64,000 nt of DNA, from positions 2,164,055 to 2,228,054 of the forward strand of contig NW_022985550.1 in NCBI RefSeq assembly GCF_010093815.1, in the 5' to 3' direction. This DNA comes from Pseudovirgaria hyperparasitica. Its lineage: Eukaryota; Ascomycota; Dothideomycetes; Acrospermales; Acrospermaceae. Made by a program: the position numbers and the translations under genes. The notes under the pieces are model-generated. The model was not told where the DNA came from and did no database searches. It saw only the letters and a list, made by a program, of their open reading frames with translations. Positions 46,546 through 58,639 of this stretch are shown piece by piece; the stretch's first letter is position 1; the number at the start of each line of letters is the position of its first letter.

Positions 46546-48227
46546 TCATTTGCCGTTCGTGGCAAATTTAGCGAGTGCTGGACCATATCTCTCCAGCTCT
46601 CTTTCCTTATTCTCCTTTGCCTTTGCATTATTTGCCTGTATTGCATCTTGCAGTCGCAACTTGTCGTAAGTGATTACGTTCTGCTGGCCCTTCTTGCGCA
46701 TATGCTTTTTCAATGCAGAATTCCTTCCTCGAGCCTTCTTCGTCAGTTTCGCTACTATATCATCTGGTTTGCGATCCAAGTCTCTTTCACGGGCGCGCTG
46801 TTCTGCTGATGCCAGATCCAGGTTTCCGATGAAGTCGGGTTCTAGTGAGATCATCTCAGGTTGTAACTTATTGAGGAGAGATCTGACTTCTGTTTCCTGC
46901 CGTTGCTTAACGTTTTCGTAAGGGTTTACCTCTAAGGCGTCAAAGTTTGGCTCGCCGGCACCGGGAACAATGGCGCTGCTGAAGCCTGCAGAATGACCTA
47001 TTCCGAGAATATCCTCGAATGGACACCACCTGATGCGGGATACGCTCTGACCTTCACCACCCCAACTCATATATGGGTTTTTAATCTTCATCTTGCCAAA
47101 AATGTCCCGCCATATTGATACCTGAGTGCCCCATCCAACGGCTACAAGCCCTTTGTCACTAATAGCTACACTCGAAGCTGGCCTATGTGTGAAATAGTCG
47201 CTGTCGACTGGTCTCTTGTAGTTTCGAATGTCCCACACGCTCAGAGTTCCGTCTTGAGCCCCAGATACCATGTATTTTCCGGCGCGATCGACAGCCACAG
47301 TATTAATGGGACTGCTACTACGGTGTGCCTGTATCCTCGCAAGAGCCGTTGAGGAGTTCGGTGACCAAAGTGTTATCTGGCCTTTGCCATGGCCCATGTG
47401 TAGAATCGCATTCCAAGGATTTTGGCACATTGCAGTGGTAGGTCCGAGGTGGGTAGAGATCTCAGAGACGATATGACCGATAGAAGTGTCAACATACTTC
47501 AGATGACCCTTCGGATTCTGCAGTTGTTATTATAAACACGAGGTTACCGGATGGGTTGATTCTGACGTACCGTAGTGCAAAGTAAAAAATGATACGGCAA
47601 GAATTCCATGTGTGAGACCTCATGTTGCTTTTTGAGCTTATGGATTTCAACGCCTTGACGGTCATATATGTAGACGCAGTCTTTCTGTGAAACAGCGAAC
47701 GACTGATTATTGTGTAGCCATTTAACATCTCGAACCATTTCTTTAAGGTTGATTTCGCAGCCCAATCTGCCATTCCTCCATTCCATTGTCGCAACATGAC
47801 CAGTTTTGCTAGCAAGAAGCAATTCTTTTCCGTTTCGAGTGTACTCCGCAAGATACGGACCCATAGGTAAATCGAGCTTGAATCCCTTCTTTCCTGTCTC
47901 CGTGGATACGCTTCGTTGTATTTCATCTTGCTTGACTTTGTACGTTCTTTCTATCTCGCCTTCGGGCTCCAAGAATCCAGCATCGTGCTCCTGCAGGATC
48001 TCTGCATCTCTTGCTGCCAGTATGGCCTTCTTATTCTTCTCCTCTACACGTTTTAGAGTCTCACGCAGTTTTTTGTCCCTAATGCTTTTTGTTCGCACTC
48101 TCTGGCCACGGCCGTACTTTTGGCGGGCTTCAGCTTCTCGTCGTCTTTCGACTTCGGCGTCAGTATCGTGCATCATGGCTCTGCTCGTGTGCGGTTGTTC
48201 ACCGGCAGCTGTAAAAGCGATACTCAT
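46546..48227 (-). CDS. UTP7: U3 snoRNP WD40 protein Utp7 (WDR46/BING4)
   Basis: Nucleolar component of the small-subunit processome needed for 18S pre-rRNA cleavage. Two exons, 48227-47571 and 47517-46546, join in phase 0 over a 53-nt intron, giving 542 aa. The N-terminal basic helical region has the family stretch KYGRGQRVRTKSIRDKKLRE. WD40 repeats run from ~130 to ~400 (LDLPMGPYLAEYTRNGKELL; NTVAVDRAGKYMVSGAQDGT; VWDIRNYK). The BING4-type C-terminal region then begins around SWGGEGQSVSRIRWCPFEDI, with GIGHSAGFSSAIVPGAGEPN and NPYE(N)VKQRQE, which are diagnostic. The C-terminus is Lys/Arg-rich (KLTKKARGRNSALKKHMRKK), consistent with nucleolar localisation. The first ATG in the frame that fits is at 48227; a second at MMHDTDAE is possible. 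Confidence 0.93.
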
Positions 48228-48717
48228 TGTGTTATGAATATCACCGTCAGCCGTTATATAGTCGAATGTTGGTAAAACGATGCGCAGCATGAAAGGTTTG
48301 TAGAATTCTAGGCCATGAATTTTGGTGTCCTATCGATAAGAAACCAGGCAGAAATCAGGCAGGCGTCAGGCATAGATTACTGAGGCACAAACCGTGTGTT
48401 ATGCATGGTTTTCCACTTACTCAACCGTTATTCAGCTTTGATTATCTACTACCAGTATGGAGAGAGAGACGCGCTAGATTAATTGGTTCCGTCAGTCAAC
48501 TTAAACTGTTACATTTTTTGGACAAAAGTTCCAACAATCATCCACGAGCTTTGTCACGTCACATCACAATAGTAAAATGATGATGAAAAAGTTCTTTCCT
48601 TGCCGAACAAATTGTGCGATTAATATTTCAGTTCACCCTTAAAGCCTAGAATGTCAAACTTGAAAGAATAAAGGTACAAGGTACTCATCAACATGTGCTC
48701 AGTATAGTCTATATTCA
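48228..48717. other. Intergenic region
   Basis: UTP7 promoter side and 3' flank of the P450 gene. A/T-rich near 48470-48700. No gene seen. Confidence 0.6.
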
Positions 48718-50306
48718 CTAAACCTCCACATTTTTGAAAGACAACTCCCTCGTCGGGTCTGCCATTGAATGCACTCCGAATTCAAGATTTGGGAACCGCT
48801 CCGTCTGCCCTTCCGGCATCTTCATATCATACTTCTGCAACGTCTGTGCTACGATCATCTTGTATGTATTAGCTGTTAATCTCCACCGTGGCATCAGAGC
48901 CTTACCTTAATCTCATTGGCAGCAAAAAACCGGCCAACGCAGGCGTGACGACCGAAACCGAATGTCATTAAGTCCTTCGTGACGCTGACGAATTGATACC
49001 TTGATGCACCCTCAGCCCCCGAGTCGCGCAGTTCCGCAAATCGGAATGGCTTGAACTTTTCTGGCTCCGGATAGAGCTCGGGATCGCGAGATATTGCGTG
49101 ACCGGCCACCTCTATCATGGTGCCGGCAGGGATGAACTGGCCGTTTGAGAGCGTGAAGGGTGCCATGACTTTCCGTCTCATGGAGACAGCACTGCCCAGG
49201 TGGAAGCGCATGCTCTCCTTAATGAAGGAGTCCATCTTACGGAGTTGTTGAAGCGCAGCAACAGTGAGGACGCCATTGTGTTCGGCGAGCACAGTGCGGA
49301 TTTCTTCTCTTAGAGGAGTAATGTACTCAGGGTGCGCGGCGAGGTCATAAAAGACATTGGTACTGGTCATGGTGGTGGTGTGTATTGCGGCGAATGTCAT
49401 ACCGAGCTGAATGTAAGCAATATCTTCAGTCGACGACGTGCCATGCTTGTCGGCTTTTGTGATCAGCCAGGACAGAACGTCGTCAGGGAGGACTTCGCCG
49501 GAGGCAGCGAGGCAGCGGCGTTGTTTAAGAACTGGGGCAATGAGGTTGTTGAAATTTTCTTCCCTCTTGCGGAGGGTCTTGACCTCTGGGAGGAAGTTCC
49601 CTTTGAGCCTCTTAAGCCATGGACTTAGGCCCTTGACCTTGCGATGAGCATCCATGAGCTCGATCGTATATTTAATGGCTGACTCAATATAGTCCTCGTT
49701 ATAGCAGAGTTCGGGTCCGACAAATATTCGTCCAGAAGCAATAGCCACGATTCTAAGGAGCTTCTGATGAATATTCACAGGCGTCCAACCTGCATTATCA
49801 CCAATCTCTTTTCTCACCAGGGAGTTTACTTCGTCAAAAAGAACAGGATTGATGCGTACAAGAGCTGGTGTCAGATCGGCCTTGATGACATGAGGAGTGA
49901 CGACCATGGAATGGAAAGCCGGAACCTTGGTGAACCTCTTCTCCATAGACTCCTCAAGAGCACCCTCAAAGCTGAGAACACTGTCGGGAAGTTTCCTCAG
50001 CTCATCGAGATATCGTGGAGATATGACCAATCTATCCTCGGTACCATCGGCCGTGGTGATTCGGAAGCCTGTGAAGGACTTGCATTTCTTACACCCCCTG
50101 AGATAGAGTTCCTTGCCATGCGCAAGATAGTAGTCCCGTCGTGCCTTTGCATTACCAATCTCCTCTCCAATCAGCGGAATCTGTGAAAGTGGATTTTTGG
50201 TGAGCAGACGTAAGGACAGGATAAACGCTGAACAAATAAAAGTGATGGTCGAGATGATGGGCACGTAGTCACCGACGCAAGTAAGTAGTTGGCTTTCCAT
50301 CATCAT
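48718..50306 (-). CDS. Cytochrome P450 monooxygenase, ent-kaurene-oxidase-like fungal type
   Basis: Microsomal haem-thiolate monooxygenase. Exons are 50306-48906 and 48858-48718, joined in phase 0 over a 47-nt intron, giving 513 aa. The frame is open upstream to 50342, but without an ATG; three consecutive ATGs (50306, 50303, 50300) give the start. An N-terminal anchor (YVPIISTITFICSAFILSLRLL) precedes a Pro-containing hinge (NPLSQIPLIGEE). The I-helix reads MTFAAIHTTTMT, the ExxR motif is FIKESMRFH, and the haem loop FGFGRHACVGRFF holds Cys456 just before the intron. The sequence between the ExxR and haem motifs (AGTMIEVAGHAISRDPELYP) and the C-terminus (FGVHSMADPTRELSF) resemble the large fungal group around ent-kaurene oxidase and terpenoid or indole-diterpene P450s. 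The substrate is unknown. No terpene synthase, PKS or NRPS is in the window. Confidence 0.92.
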
Positions 50307-53300
50307 GACCGTGTGATTAGGTGTCTGAGTATAGCGCAGCAAAGGTCGAAAGAGTGCTCAAGAGAGGACTATTAGTTAACATAAATAGACAAGTAGACAC
50401 AATAGATCCTACGGAAAATGATCTGAGATGGTCAGAGTAGACAAACATCTCACTAGTCTCGAGTGACGCAAATTAGTATGGTGCGACAACAGGTATCATT
50501 GCGAATAAACTGTGTCCACGCGGTATTCAGGATGATAACAGTCATAGTTCTCTTCCGATTGGCGATGATCTAGCAAGATGGTTGCCTTGTGGCACATATA
50601 TGGTATAGTGTTGACCTCGGCCAAGGCGCGCGTTGAGTTGGGATCCATGCGTTGGCTGGTGATCTGTGATGCCCAGTCGTGATCTTGTAGGGCAGTATGG
50701 GGAGTTTTCATGGGACTTCTGCCGTCTGTGTGTCCTTAGTATAGTTTCTAGGATATGTTAGGCTTAAGCGTCAATTAGGAGCGAATGCTGCTTGAACTTT
50801 AGTTAGTGTCAAGGTTAATGTATCTGATGGACGATTTTTCCTGACTACAACAAGAACCTGTGGAGGCGCAAACACTACTCTATTTAGTTAGCATTGATGG
50901 CTGAGAATGTCCTTGTTATGCGAAAGAATGTTCTTTCCACTGAGGAAGGTTTCTTATCCTTGCGTAGGCAGTAGGCACAGCCCCGGTGTGGCACCCAAAA
51001 CCCTCCTGGGCGACACCCGAAGGTGTCTTCAAGGGTGAGTGTGAAGTGCGAGATCCGCGTATGAGGAGAGCCCTGGATTGTGTGCTACGATATGTAGCGT
51101 AGCAGAAACTCCTTTTCGAAACAAGGATTCTTATCCCTACTTAGTCGCGATCGTCACCTATATACGACTAGTAATCTGTGAACAACAACAAAGTACTGAC
51201 TGCACAGTACAAAGCTAAGATCGATCTTGACCCACCGACAAATTTTACGCCGGATACCATAGTGGGCGAACAAACTCACTCATGTGCATGAATTTGTGAA
51301 CCAATCACAATTAATGTTAAGAGGCCCGCCTATTTTAGCCTCATCGACTTGGTTCGGAAATAACGCGGCCAATTGAAACCGTGTGACTTTGCCCTACAGA
51401 AGTTAGTTCGGGCGGCCATCTCACGTAAGATGGTACATTAGTAAATATACTCGGATACTATCCGAAGGACCGAGGGAGAGCTAAGATCTACTAGATAGAA
51501 GTAGAGAACTATAGTATGAAAAAGTAGGCTACGCGATGTTTATAACATGTTACTGTATTGCAAGGGATACCCTAAAAAGCTTGCTCAGACCCCCTTATTC
51601 AGACCCTCAAAGGGCGTGATGGTCTGTTTTCAGCGTTTATATCGTTTATATCAATCAGACCTGCCGCTAGCGCCGATTCAGGTCTAGTCCTTACCTCAAA
51701 AGGTAATCATTAAGCACTGACAACAAAGCTAAGACCTTGCCCCACTGATAATCATTTCCCCAGTTCACTAACATTCATATGTGGGTGATGCCTCTAGGCT
51801 CTAGCACAGGTCAATAAGCACATAAAGCGAATACGAACGCGAGATTGAAGATCCCCAGGTGAACCTTAGCAGTAAAACGGCTAAAGTAGCAGCAGCCACC
51901 TACACAAGACGACCATCAATTCGTTGTGGAATTTGGATATGTGCTTAATAACGACGTCTTGGCTTGATCACAAGACAGTGTGACGAGATGTCGTCAAGTC
52001 GGTAAGATACTGGCTAGCTTTGCTGATGTCTGGATACACGTTCCTTCATGTCCGATCACACTGTAGCAGGCGACTCACCAAACCGACCTTACCGAAACGG
52101 ATTCTAAAACTGCCGTGTGGCCGTTATCGTATGGCATCTACTAGCTCCTGCTCAAGACGTTTGTCCAAGAATGTTCCACGGCCATGGCTCTCTGATCGTG
52201 AGGCAGGTATCATGTCCGAATGGGTGTTAGTTTCTGTCGAGGCTTCACACTTTCCGATCTTGGTCGAGGGCTTATGTACGCCCAATGGCGTTAGAAGAAC
52301 AACATCCTATGCTAACGGCCCCTTCTTAGGCCTCCTTGCTCTGGGTTTATGGTATCTCTTGGTGACGAAAAGAGACTGGCGATAAGCCTCACGAATGGTT
52401 CCATAGCCTATAACGGTGCTATGTATAGAATTGGTCTCCTCAACTAAGTATAGTTAATTTCGAATTTCGCCCTGGCCAGTTCCACTTCTTCTGAATGCAG
52501 ACAGAACGACCTCCGTGACGTAGAGAAAATGACAAGAGCGAAGCGCTGACGTACGTATGAACGCAGGCCCAAAGGAAGCCAGGGTTCATGGACGGTAGAG
52601 CATCGGAGGGTCACACAGACAGTCACACGTAGACGAAGCGACAGACGACACAATTGACGAAGTGCACGTCTGGTACTGAACGAAGTGACGTGTCGACTTA
52701 ACCATGGATCGGAGCTTTCCGCTGTGGTTTCATATCGTGTACGACTCGTTTATTCGAAAGAGTAGGATGATCCATGTGTCTCTGTTGCGCGTCTTGGTCA
52801 ATCATGGAGGAAAGAGTGCTCCCGCATCTCTTAGTACATCACTTGACTGGAAGCGCATCGAAGTTTCTCCTTCGTTGCCGATATAAAAGAATTACTATGT
52901 CTATCATGAGACTAAGCGTGTTCTTCAGTCGCTCTGACAGCACTTGTAAGGAACGCATTTGGGGCTCGACTAGTAGTCACCGAGGACTGTAGTATCTTGA
53001 AGCTCGTTTCACTTTGCCGGCACTTCCGTAGAACAAGTGACTGTCTAACTCCTTCTAATACTCATCAGGCAGTTCGTCACAGTCAGTGACGGCAGTCTTA
53101 GACGTATGTGAAACTTCCCCCTAGAAGATATCGGCGCAACCGTGCTCTGATAGCAGATTCTTCAGCTCTCTCTTGACGGCTGAGCTGAAGGAAGGTCTCT
53201 AGCTAAGCCCTTTACATGCCTGTCTACACTCAGTTTTAAGTGTACGTGCACATTGTCGATAAAGAGCGGCTGCAATACCAATGATTAGGGCTAGCATGGT

Positions 53301-53867
53301 GAGAGGATTTACAGTCTACTACACAACCACTAAGAGGACTCAAACCACAGGTGTTCCCAGAGCGAGGACACTAGCAACGAAATCTTTGAACTGTCAGGAA
53401 CACGTCCAGGTCTTGATTTGACGATGAGATTGTGAGGTCTTTAGGGGGCTGTACAGCCTGGTGTTCTAAGATGCATGCATGCATGCGCACATCAGCTGGT
53501 GTCGATCTGCTGACTCTCACGATCTGTGAGAGCAATGGATGCAGCTTGAGTACAGTGAGCATCCTGAGAGGGTACGGCGTAATTTATAAACTCTGAGTGT
53601 ATTTATAGCGAGTCGTCCTGAGTGTGCCAAGGATTTGCAAAGGTGGAGTTAGAACACCCTGCAATCGCCACATATCACACCCATGATCTTATTCGGTGAG
53701 AAGTCTATCGCCTAATCACGCCATCGTCAGCCTCCAACGTAACATCCTACTCGTTTGTGACTTCGTCAGTAGACAAAGTAGAAACAGACTTTGAGAGCAG
53801 AGTAGCACACTCAACATTGATTGCAATACTTCTAGACATCTTTACCTACCAGAACATAGAAAGCACG
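50307..53867. other. 3.6 kb gene-poor region between P450 and GMC oxidoreductase
   Basis: No gene can be supported: frames are short, on both strands, and without family motifs, the longest being 121 codons at 52020-52385. The sequence is of moderate A/T content. It includes partly similar stretches around 51198-51240 and 51715-51760 (both with ACAAAGCTAAGA followed by CTTG and CCCA words), which may be remnants of one repeat, and a short ATGCATGC array at 53471-53486. Confidence 0.55.
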
Positions 53868-55851
53868 ATGAGACTTTTCACAAGCTTTATGCTCTGCGTG
53901 GCGATCCATCTGGCTACCTCTTATCCTCACTCCCGCTATGCCAACATTCTCAAGAGGCGGTCTGATGTACAAGACAAATACGACTATGTCATAATCGGTG
54001 GCGGTACCGCTGGGCTTACCGTAGGCGACCGCCTGTCTGAAAATGGCAAACGTAGGTTCTTGTGGCAATGAGATATCATATACTAACAAGGAAAAGACAC
54101 AGTACTAGTAATCGAGGCTGGCGCCTTAGATGATCAGAGCGGATTTCCCGGAAATACAAACTCTAGCCGAATGTTCAACATCCGGTCCACTTCTCAGCGG
54201 GAGCTGAACAACCGCGACTTCTGGGTTGGTATTGGAAAGGTTGTTGGAGGAAGCTCGAACGTTAACGGACAAGTGTTTCTTCGAGGCACTAAGGAGGAGT
54301 ACGATATATGGAAGAAGCTTGGTGGTCCTCACTCCACTTGGGATTGGACAGGACTACTACCATACTTCAAAAGGGTGAGCTGGAATACACTCAAGATGAT
54401 AGTTCTGTGCTGATAAGACAGGCTGTTCATTTCACGCCTCCTGATCCTGGTATTGCAAAGGAGTTCAATATCACATACGACCTGAACGCCTGGGGTCAAG
54501 ACCCGAGGGCCAAGATATACGCCACCTTCTCCAATACCTTTAAAGCAGGCATGAGTATGAGATTATACATACCAGTCATGTTATCGATCAACGCTTATAC
54601 TCAATACAGAGATACTGTATAATGCAATGAGGAACATGCCTGGAGTTGATGTACCCATAGACGGGGCCGGGGGTGCAAACGGTCTCTTGTGGTTCACGAC
54701 TTCTATGGATCCAAAGACGTACTTACGGTCGTATGCCAGGACTGGCCACTGGGACGGGCTTAATCGTACCAATTATGAGCTCATTCCCAACACACGAGTC
54801 TCGAAGCCCATATTTGAAGGAACCGCAGTAATTGGCGTTGAGTATGGACCGGCGACTCATGGCGTAAAAAGAACGGTCAGGGCTATGAAGGAAGTTATTC
54901 TCGCTGCAGGCACAGTACATACTCCTCAAATACTTCAGCTTAGCGGCATAGGCCCTGAAGCATTACTCGAAGAAGCCAACATCACCGCGAAGGTCAATCT
55001 CCCAGGTGTGGGCATGAACTTCCAAGACCACAGCTACATCCCTAGTATCAGCTACTCCTGTAAGTCTCCTAGTCATCAGTATGAAGAGCATGACCTGAAA
55101 TTCAACAGGGGGTAAAGTACCACCAGAACCGCCACTGAACCACACGATCCCCATAGGCGGATCAAATCCTGTCCTTGGAGCTTTTCTTGGCTTGCCTGCG
55201 ATTACACCTAACAATTATGAAATTCTGGCAAACAGATTCTCCTCGCAAGCACCAGAGACATATCTTCCTGTAAATGTGCACCCAACAGTCGTGGCAGGTT
55301 ACGCCAAGCAGAAGCAGATCTGGGCTGAAGCGATGCGCTCAAAAGGCGTGACGTTCCTCGAATATATAATGTCGGACGGTCCTGGTGGGTCTGTACAAAA
55401 TTTACATTGCGCATCCCGAGGCACAATCATGATCGATGTAGCAAACCCACAGGGCGAGATGATAGTTGATTATCGTGCGGGCACCAATCCGATCGATATC
55501 GATGTCATGGTAGAGAACATCAAGTTCATGCGCCGCTTCATGACTACCGGGGAGCTAGCACAGTACGAAGCTGTGGAACTGTCGCCTGGTATTAGCTTTG
55601 ATGACGATGAGAAGCTTGCTGGGTGGGCGAGAGAGCATATTATCCCCTCAGTCTTTCATCCTGTGGGTACTGCGGCCATGATGCCGCGAGAGCTGGGTGG
55701 TGTTGTCGATGACAAGCTGCTTGTGTATGGGGTGCAAGGTCTCAGCGTTGTTGACGCGAGCATTATGCCTACCATTGTCGGGGCTACAACTTCCATGACT
55801 GTGTATGCTGTTGCAGAGAAAGCTGCAGATATGATCAAAGCTCGAGCTTGA
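53868..55851 (+). CDS. Secreted GMC oxidoreductase (aryl-alcohol/choline dehydrogenase-like)
   Basis: FAD flavoprotein oxidising an alcohol, probably extracellular. Five exons keep phase: 53868-54051, 54097-54374, 54422-54554, 54610-55059 and 55109-55851 (introns 45-55 nt), 595 aa. A signal peptide (MRLFTSFMLCVAIHLATS) precedes the FAD-binding Rossmann motif YVIIGGGTAGLTVGDRLSE. Further family motifs are VLVIEAG, GKVVGGSSNVNGQVFLRGT (GMC signature 1 region), KEVILAAGTVHTPQILQLSG (signature 2), GVGMNFQDH and SVFHPVGTAAMMPRELGGVV, which contains the expected active-site His. The second active-site His/Asn of the family should fall in VGATTSMTVYAVAEK, but a Thr appears to occupy it. Intron 1 offers two in-frame acceptors six nt apart; the one used here leaves room after the TACTAAC branch site. 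The substrate is unknown. Aryl-alcohol, glucose and choline dehydrogenases are relatives. Confidence 0.92.
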
Positions 55852-56079
55852 ACCCGATAGCTCTACTATCGAGTCGCAATAATGGATAAACAGCTCTCTC
55901 TGTAGGTCGCTATTCACTTCAACCACTGGTATTATGCAAAATCGAGTGACGGTAAGACAGGGTCCTCCTAGTCTTCTAGATCAAATTCTTGGGTTCGATT
56001 TTTCTTACAGTGCCTGTAGCATCGAGGCCAAGTCGAATGTCTACCACATCGCTACCTTGTGTAAAATCAAATTATCTCT

Positions 56080-58212
56080 TCATTGTGTATTCTCTTTTGC
56101 GTTTTCGGGGCTTCCATCCTGAGAAGCATCCTTCCCACCTTTCGATAGCCCGGCTGCGCGCGACCCGGCACTGATCTTATTTGTCCGATCAGCCATTTCC
56201 CTTGTGTCTTTTCTATTGACCTCTTCCTTCATCTCAGTCACCTGACTGGCGTCGTTCTTCATTGCTCTCTCCTTTTCACTATATTCTCGATGTTTCTCCT
56301 CGTACAGCTCCTCCTCCTTGCCCTCCTGTTCCTCAATCTCGGCCTCCTCTACGTTGATATCTTCGAAACCAATCTCTCTTAGTATGCGCCCACTGAGATA
56401 CCGATACTGCAAGTGATTCTTGACCAAGTTGCTCACGTCGATATTTTCTACGCCAGACACGCCTGAAATCGCCTGTAGTCCTGCGACACCGTATTGAATG
56501 CTGCTCGTGCGGTACAAAAACCCTAGCATGTAGTCATTTGTCGAGTACGCGTTGACTACACGTCCGCTAACGACTGCGCGCATACGACGCCAGTCAGATG
56601 CTGTACTGGGCGTCGGGGCTCCCAGGAGGGCTACGCTTTCCACTAGCCCAAACGCTTTGCGGTCTGCCAGTGTTTGTAGGCACTTGTAGATGACGCGCGC
56701 ACCCAGCGAGTATCCGACTAGTGTGACAGGCCGCTCGCCTTGAGCTTTGTTGATCAATGCGTCCGCGAGAACTTCGCCTGCCTTCTCACTTCGGCTACGC
56801 GCGACACTAAATGGGTTGTCCAAGATGCGCGACACCTTTAGCAGACCGATAGGCCACAGACCGGCAGTCAAAGACGCAAGAATGGTTCGCTTCATGATCT
56901 CGCTCTTTGCAAAACTCCATGCTGCGCTCTTCACAAGTGTGCTGATGCTGTTGCCTAAAGCCAACAATGCCTCAAGCTCGTAGCGCAGCGCAAAACCTTC
57001 AATACTGGGCCCAATAATGCGCCACGGCGTAACAACCTCGGACTTGTCAGTGAGCCAACCCGAGATACCGATCGCGACTCGCAGGCGCCGGGACTCTTCT
57101 TCAGCCTTGCGCGGCCGGTGGATATCTTTCACTGGAATAAATGCAAAGTCACTGACCTCTTTTGCGTACTGATCCATCATCTGGCCGGTCATACGTGCTC
57201 CGTACGCGCCGAAGAGACCGCCCACAAGCACCGATGAACTAGCCAATGCCCCTAGATAACCCGCAGCAGCTGTAGCACCCAGCCCGAGCCCACCCATGAC
57301 AGAACCTATACCAGCTGCCAGAAGAGGTGCGGCGAGTCCCCCAGTGATACCAATCACAGCGGCACCTGCGACAGAGGCCAGTCCAACTTTCCACTTGCGC
57401 GCAGACTTGTTCTCATTAGCCTTCGTCTTGGTCTCCTCGTCGGCGTTCATTTGTTTCTGCGCGGCCTCGAGGAGACCGCGCGCAATCTGAGTTTCGTGCT
57501 CTGCGAGGAAAGACATAGAGAGGTTGAGGCTGGTCGTCAGGCGAAGTAATAGAATACGAGAGTGTGCAGAGTAGTGCTCGAGACTGAGCATTATGAGCAG
57601 GATAGAGTGTAGGACTAGGGCTCTCTTCTCCTTAGCCATCTGAGTCAGTGGTGTATCGACGACAGGATAGAGTTTCTTCATCGCCGCCTCTGCAGCATCG
57701 CCAGGCTGCACTTCATCTTGTATCAAGCGCTCATGTTGGTTTGGCGAGTCTGAACATGATAACTCGTGTGCTTGCTTTTGTGCTGTCTCTTTTGCATTGA
57801 TGGTTGACCCAAGTCTTGTCACTACGCTGTCCCTCCAGTCGTCAAAGTATTGCAGCGCATCGGCTTGGAGTTCTTGCATTCTGGGAGTAGAAAACCCTTT
57901 CTCGCGACGGTCTGGGTCTTGGCATTCTTTGTTGGTAACCTCGACCTCTAAAATAGCAGGGCCGACATTAATGTTCTGCAACGCGTCGTCCCCTGTTACA
58001 TTGGGGGTTTGATCGGCAGGATTGCCTGTATGATTTGGACCAAAAGTGTTTATCAATGACTCACGCATGACTTCGGTGCATGCCACTACAAGGAGAGTCA
58101 GTTCACCTCGTAGTTCAGCGGTTTCAAGAATTGACGTGAGACTTTGTCCATCTTCATGAGATCCTGCTGGTGAAGCCTCCTCTCTAGGGGACCATGGTAG
58201 GTTTTTTAACAT
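56080..58212 (-). CDS. DUF726/TMCO4 family membrane-associated alpha/beta hydrolase
   Basis: Single-exon protein of 710 aa from the ATG at 58212; the frame is open further upstream, but without an ATG. The centre holds a Gly/Ala-rich hydrophobic region (GLASVAGAAVIGITGGLAAP, LAAGIGSVMGGLGLGATAAA). It is followed by RVAIGISGWLTDKSEVVTPW, SAAWSFAKSEIMKRTILASL, TAGLWPIGLLKVSRILDNPF and the hydrolase-type nucleophile motif LVGYSLGARVIYKCL, then LLGAPTPSTASDWRRMRAVV and GRVVNAYSTNDYMLGFLYRT. This order is diagnostic of the DUF726 family, which includes human TMCO4 and yeast Mil1. The nucleophile would be the Ser in GYSLG. The C-terminal ~110 residues are a Glu/Lys-rich coiled-coil-like tail (EEAEIEEQEGKEEELYEEKH). 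A lipase-like or membrane-trafficking role has been proposed for the family, but the substrate is unknown. Confidence 0.9.
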   Translation of the reverse strand: MLKNLPWSPREEASPAGSHEDGQSLTSILETAELRGELTLLVVACTEVMRESLINTFGPNHTGNPADQTPNVTGDDALQNINVGPAILEVEVTNKECQDPDRREKGFSTPRMQELQADALQYFDDWRDSVVTRLGSTINAKETAQKQAHELSCSDSPNQHERLIQDEVQPGDAAEAAMKKLYPVVDTPLTQMAKEKRALVLHSILLIMLSLEHYSAHSRILLLRLTTSLNLSMSFLAEHETQIARGLLEAAQKQMNADEETKTKANENKSARKWKVGLASVAGAAVIGITGGLAAPLLAAGIGSVMGGLGLGATAAAGYLGALASSSVLVGGLFGAYGARMTGQMMDQYAKEVSDFAFIPVKDIHRPRKAEEESRRLRVAIGISGWLTDKSEVVTPWRIIGPSIEGFALRYELEALLALGNSISTLVKSAAWSFAKSEIMKRTILASLTAGLWPIGLLKVSRILDNPFSVARSRSEKAGEVLADALINKAQGERPVTLVGYSLGARVIYKCLQTLADRKAFGLVESVALLGAPTPSTASDWRRMRAVVSGRVVNAYSTNDYMLGFLYRTSSIQYGVAGLQAISGVSGVENIDVSNLVKNHLQYRYLSGRILREIGFEDINVEEAEIEEQEGKEEELYEEKHREYSEKERAMKNDASQVTEMKEEVNRKDTREMADRTNKISAGSRAAGLSKGGKDASQDGSPENAKENTQ

Positions 58213-58639
58213 CTTTGATGTAGATGCAACGTAACCTACGGTGCAGCTGGACAAAAACAAAACGTTGCGAAGGTTTCTTGTCGCAGGTAGTTTAGTCCAT
58301 ACTACTCGCAATTCGTGTCAGACGTGTGCTCTATGACGTAACGCGTATGGATTACAAGTCTCCAACCTAAGCTAGAGTAGCGTAGCTTTCAGTGGGAAGT
58401 GGGGCTGGAACCAGATTGCACCCTACCACTTACTTACATAGTCGACATCCAGTATAATGTGGCGGTGTTGTCAAGCATGCTGATGTCGTAAAGCAGTGTA
58501 GTCAGAACTCGAAGAGGTTCAATTACGACTATGACAATGACATATTCCTGCGTGATTCTATGACAAACTTACACAGCGCTGAGCGAACATACCATATCTC
58601 GCTACCCAGAGTAATCCATAAGGTCAACTAGACTCAAAC
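58213..58639. other. Intergenic region
   Basis: Between the hydrolase start and the stop of the alpha-SNAP-like gene. No gene seen. Confidence 0.6.

Noticed and set aside
50307-50342. Twelve extra residues at the P450 N-terminus
   Set aside because: The frame begins with TTG, not ATG. The first ATG is at 50306, directly before the membrane anchor.
52020-52385. 121-codon plus-strand frame in the gene-poor region
   Set aside because: No recognised motif, no adjoining exon and a composition close to the surrounding non-coding DNA. Not enough to call a gene.
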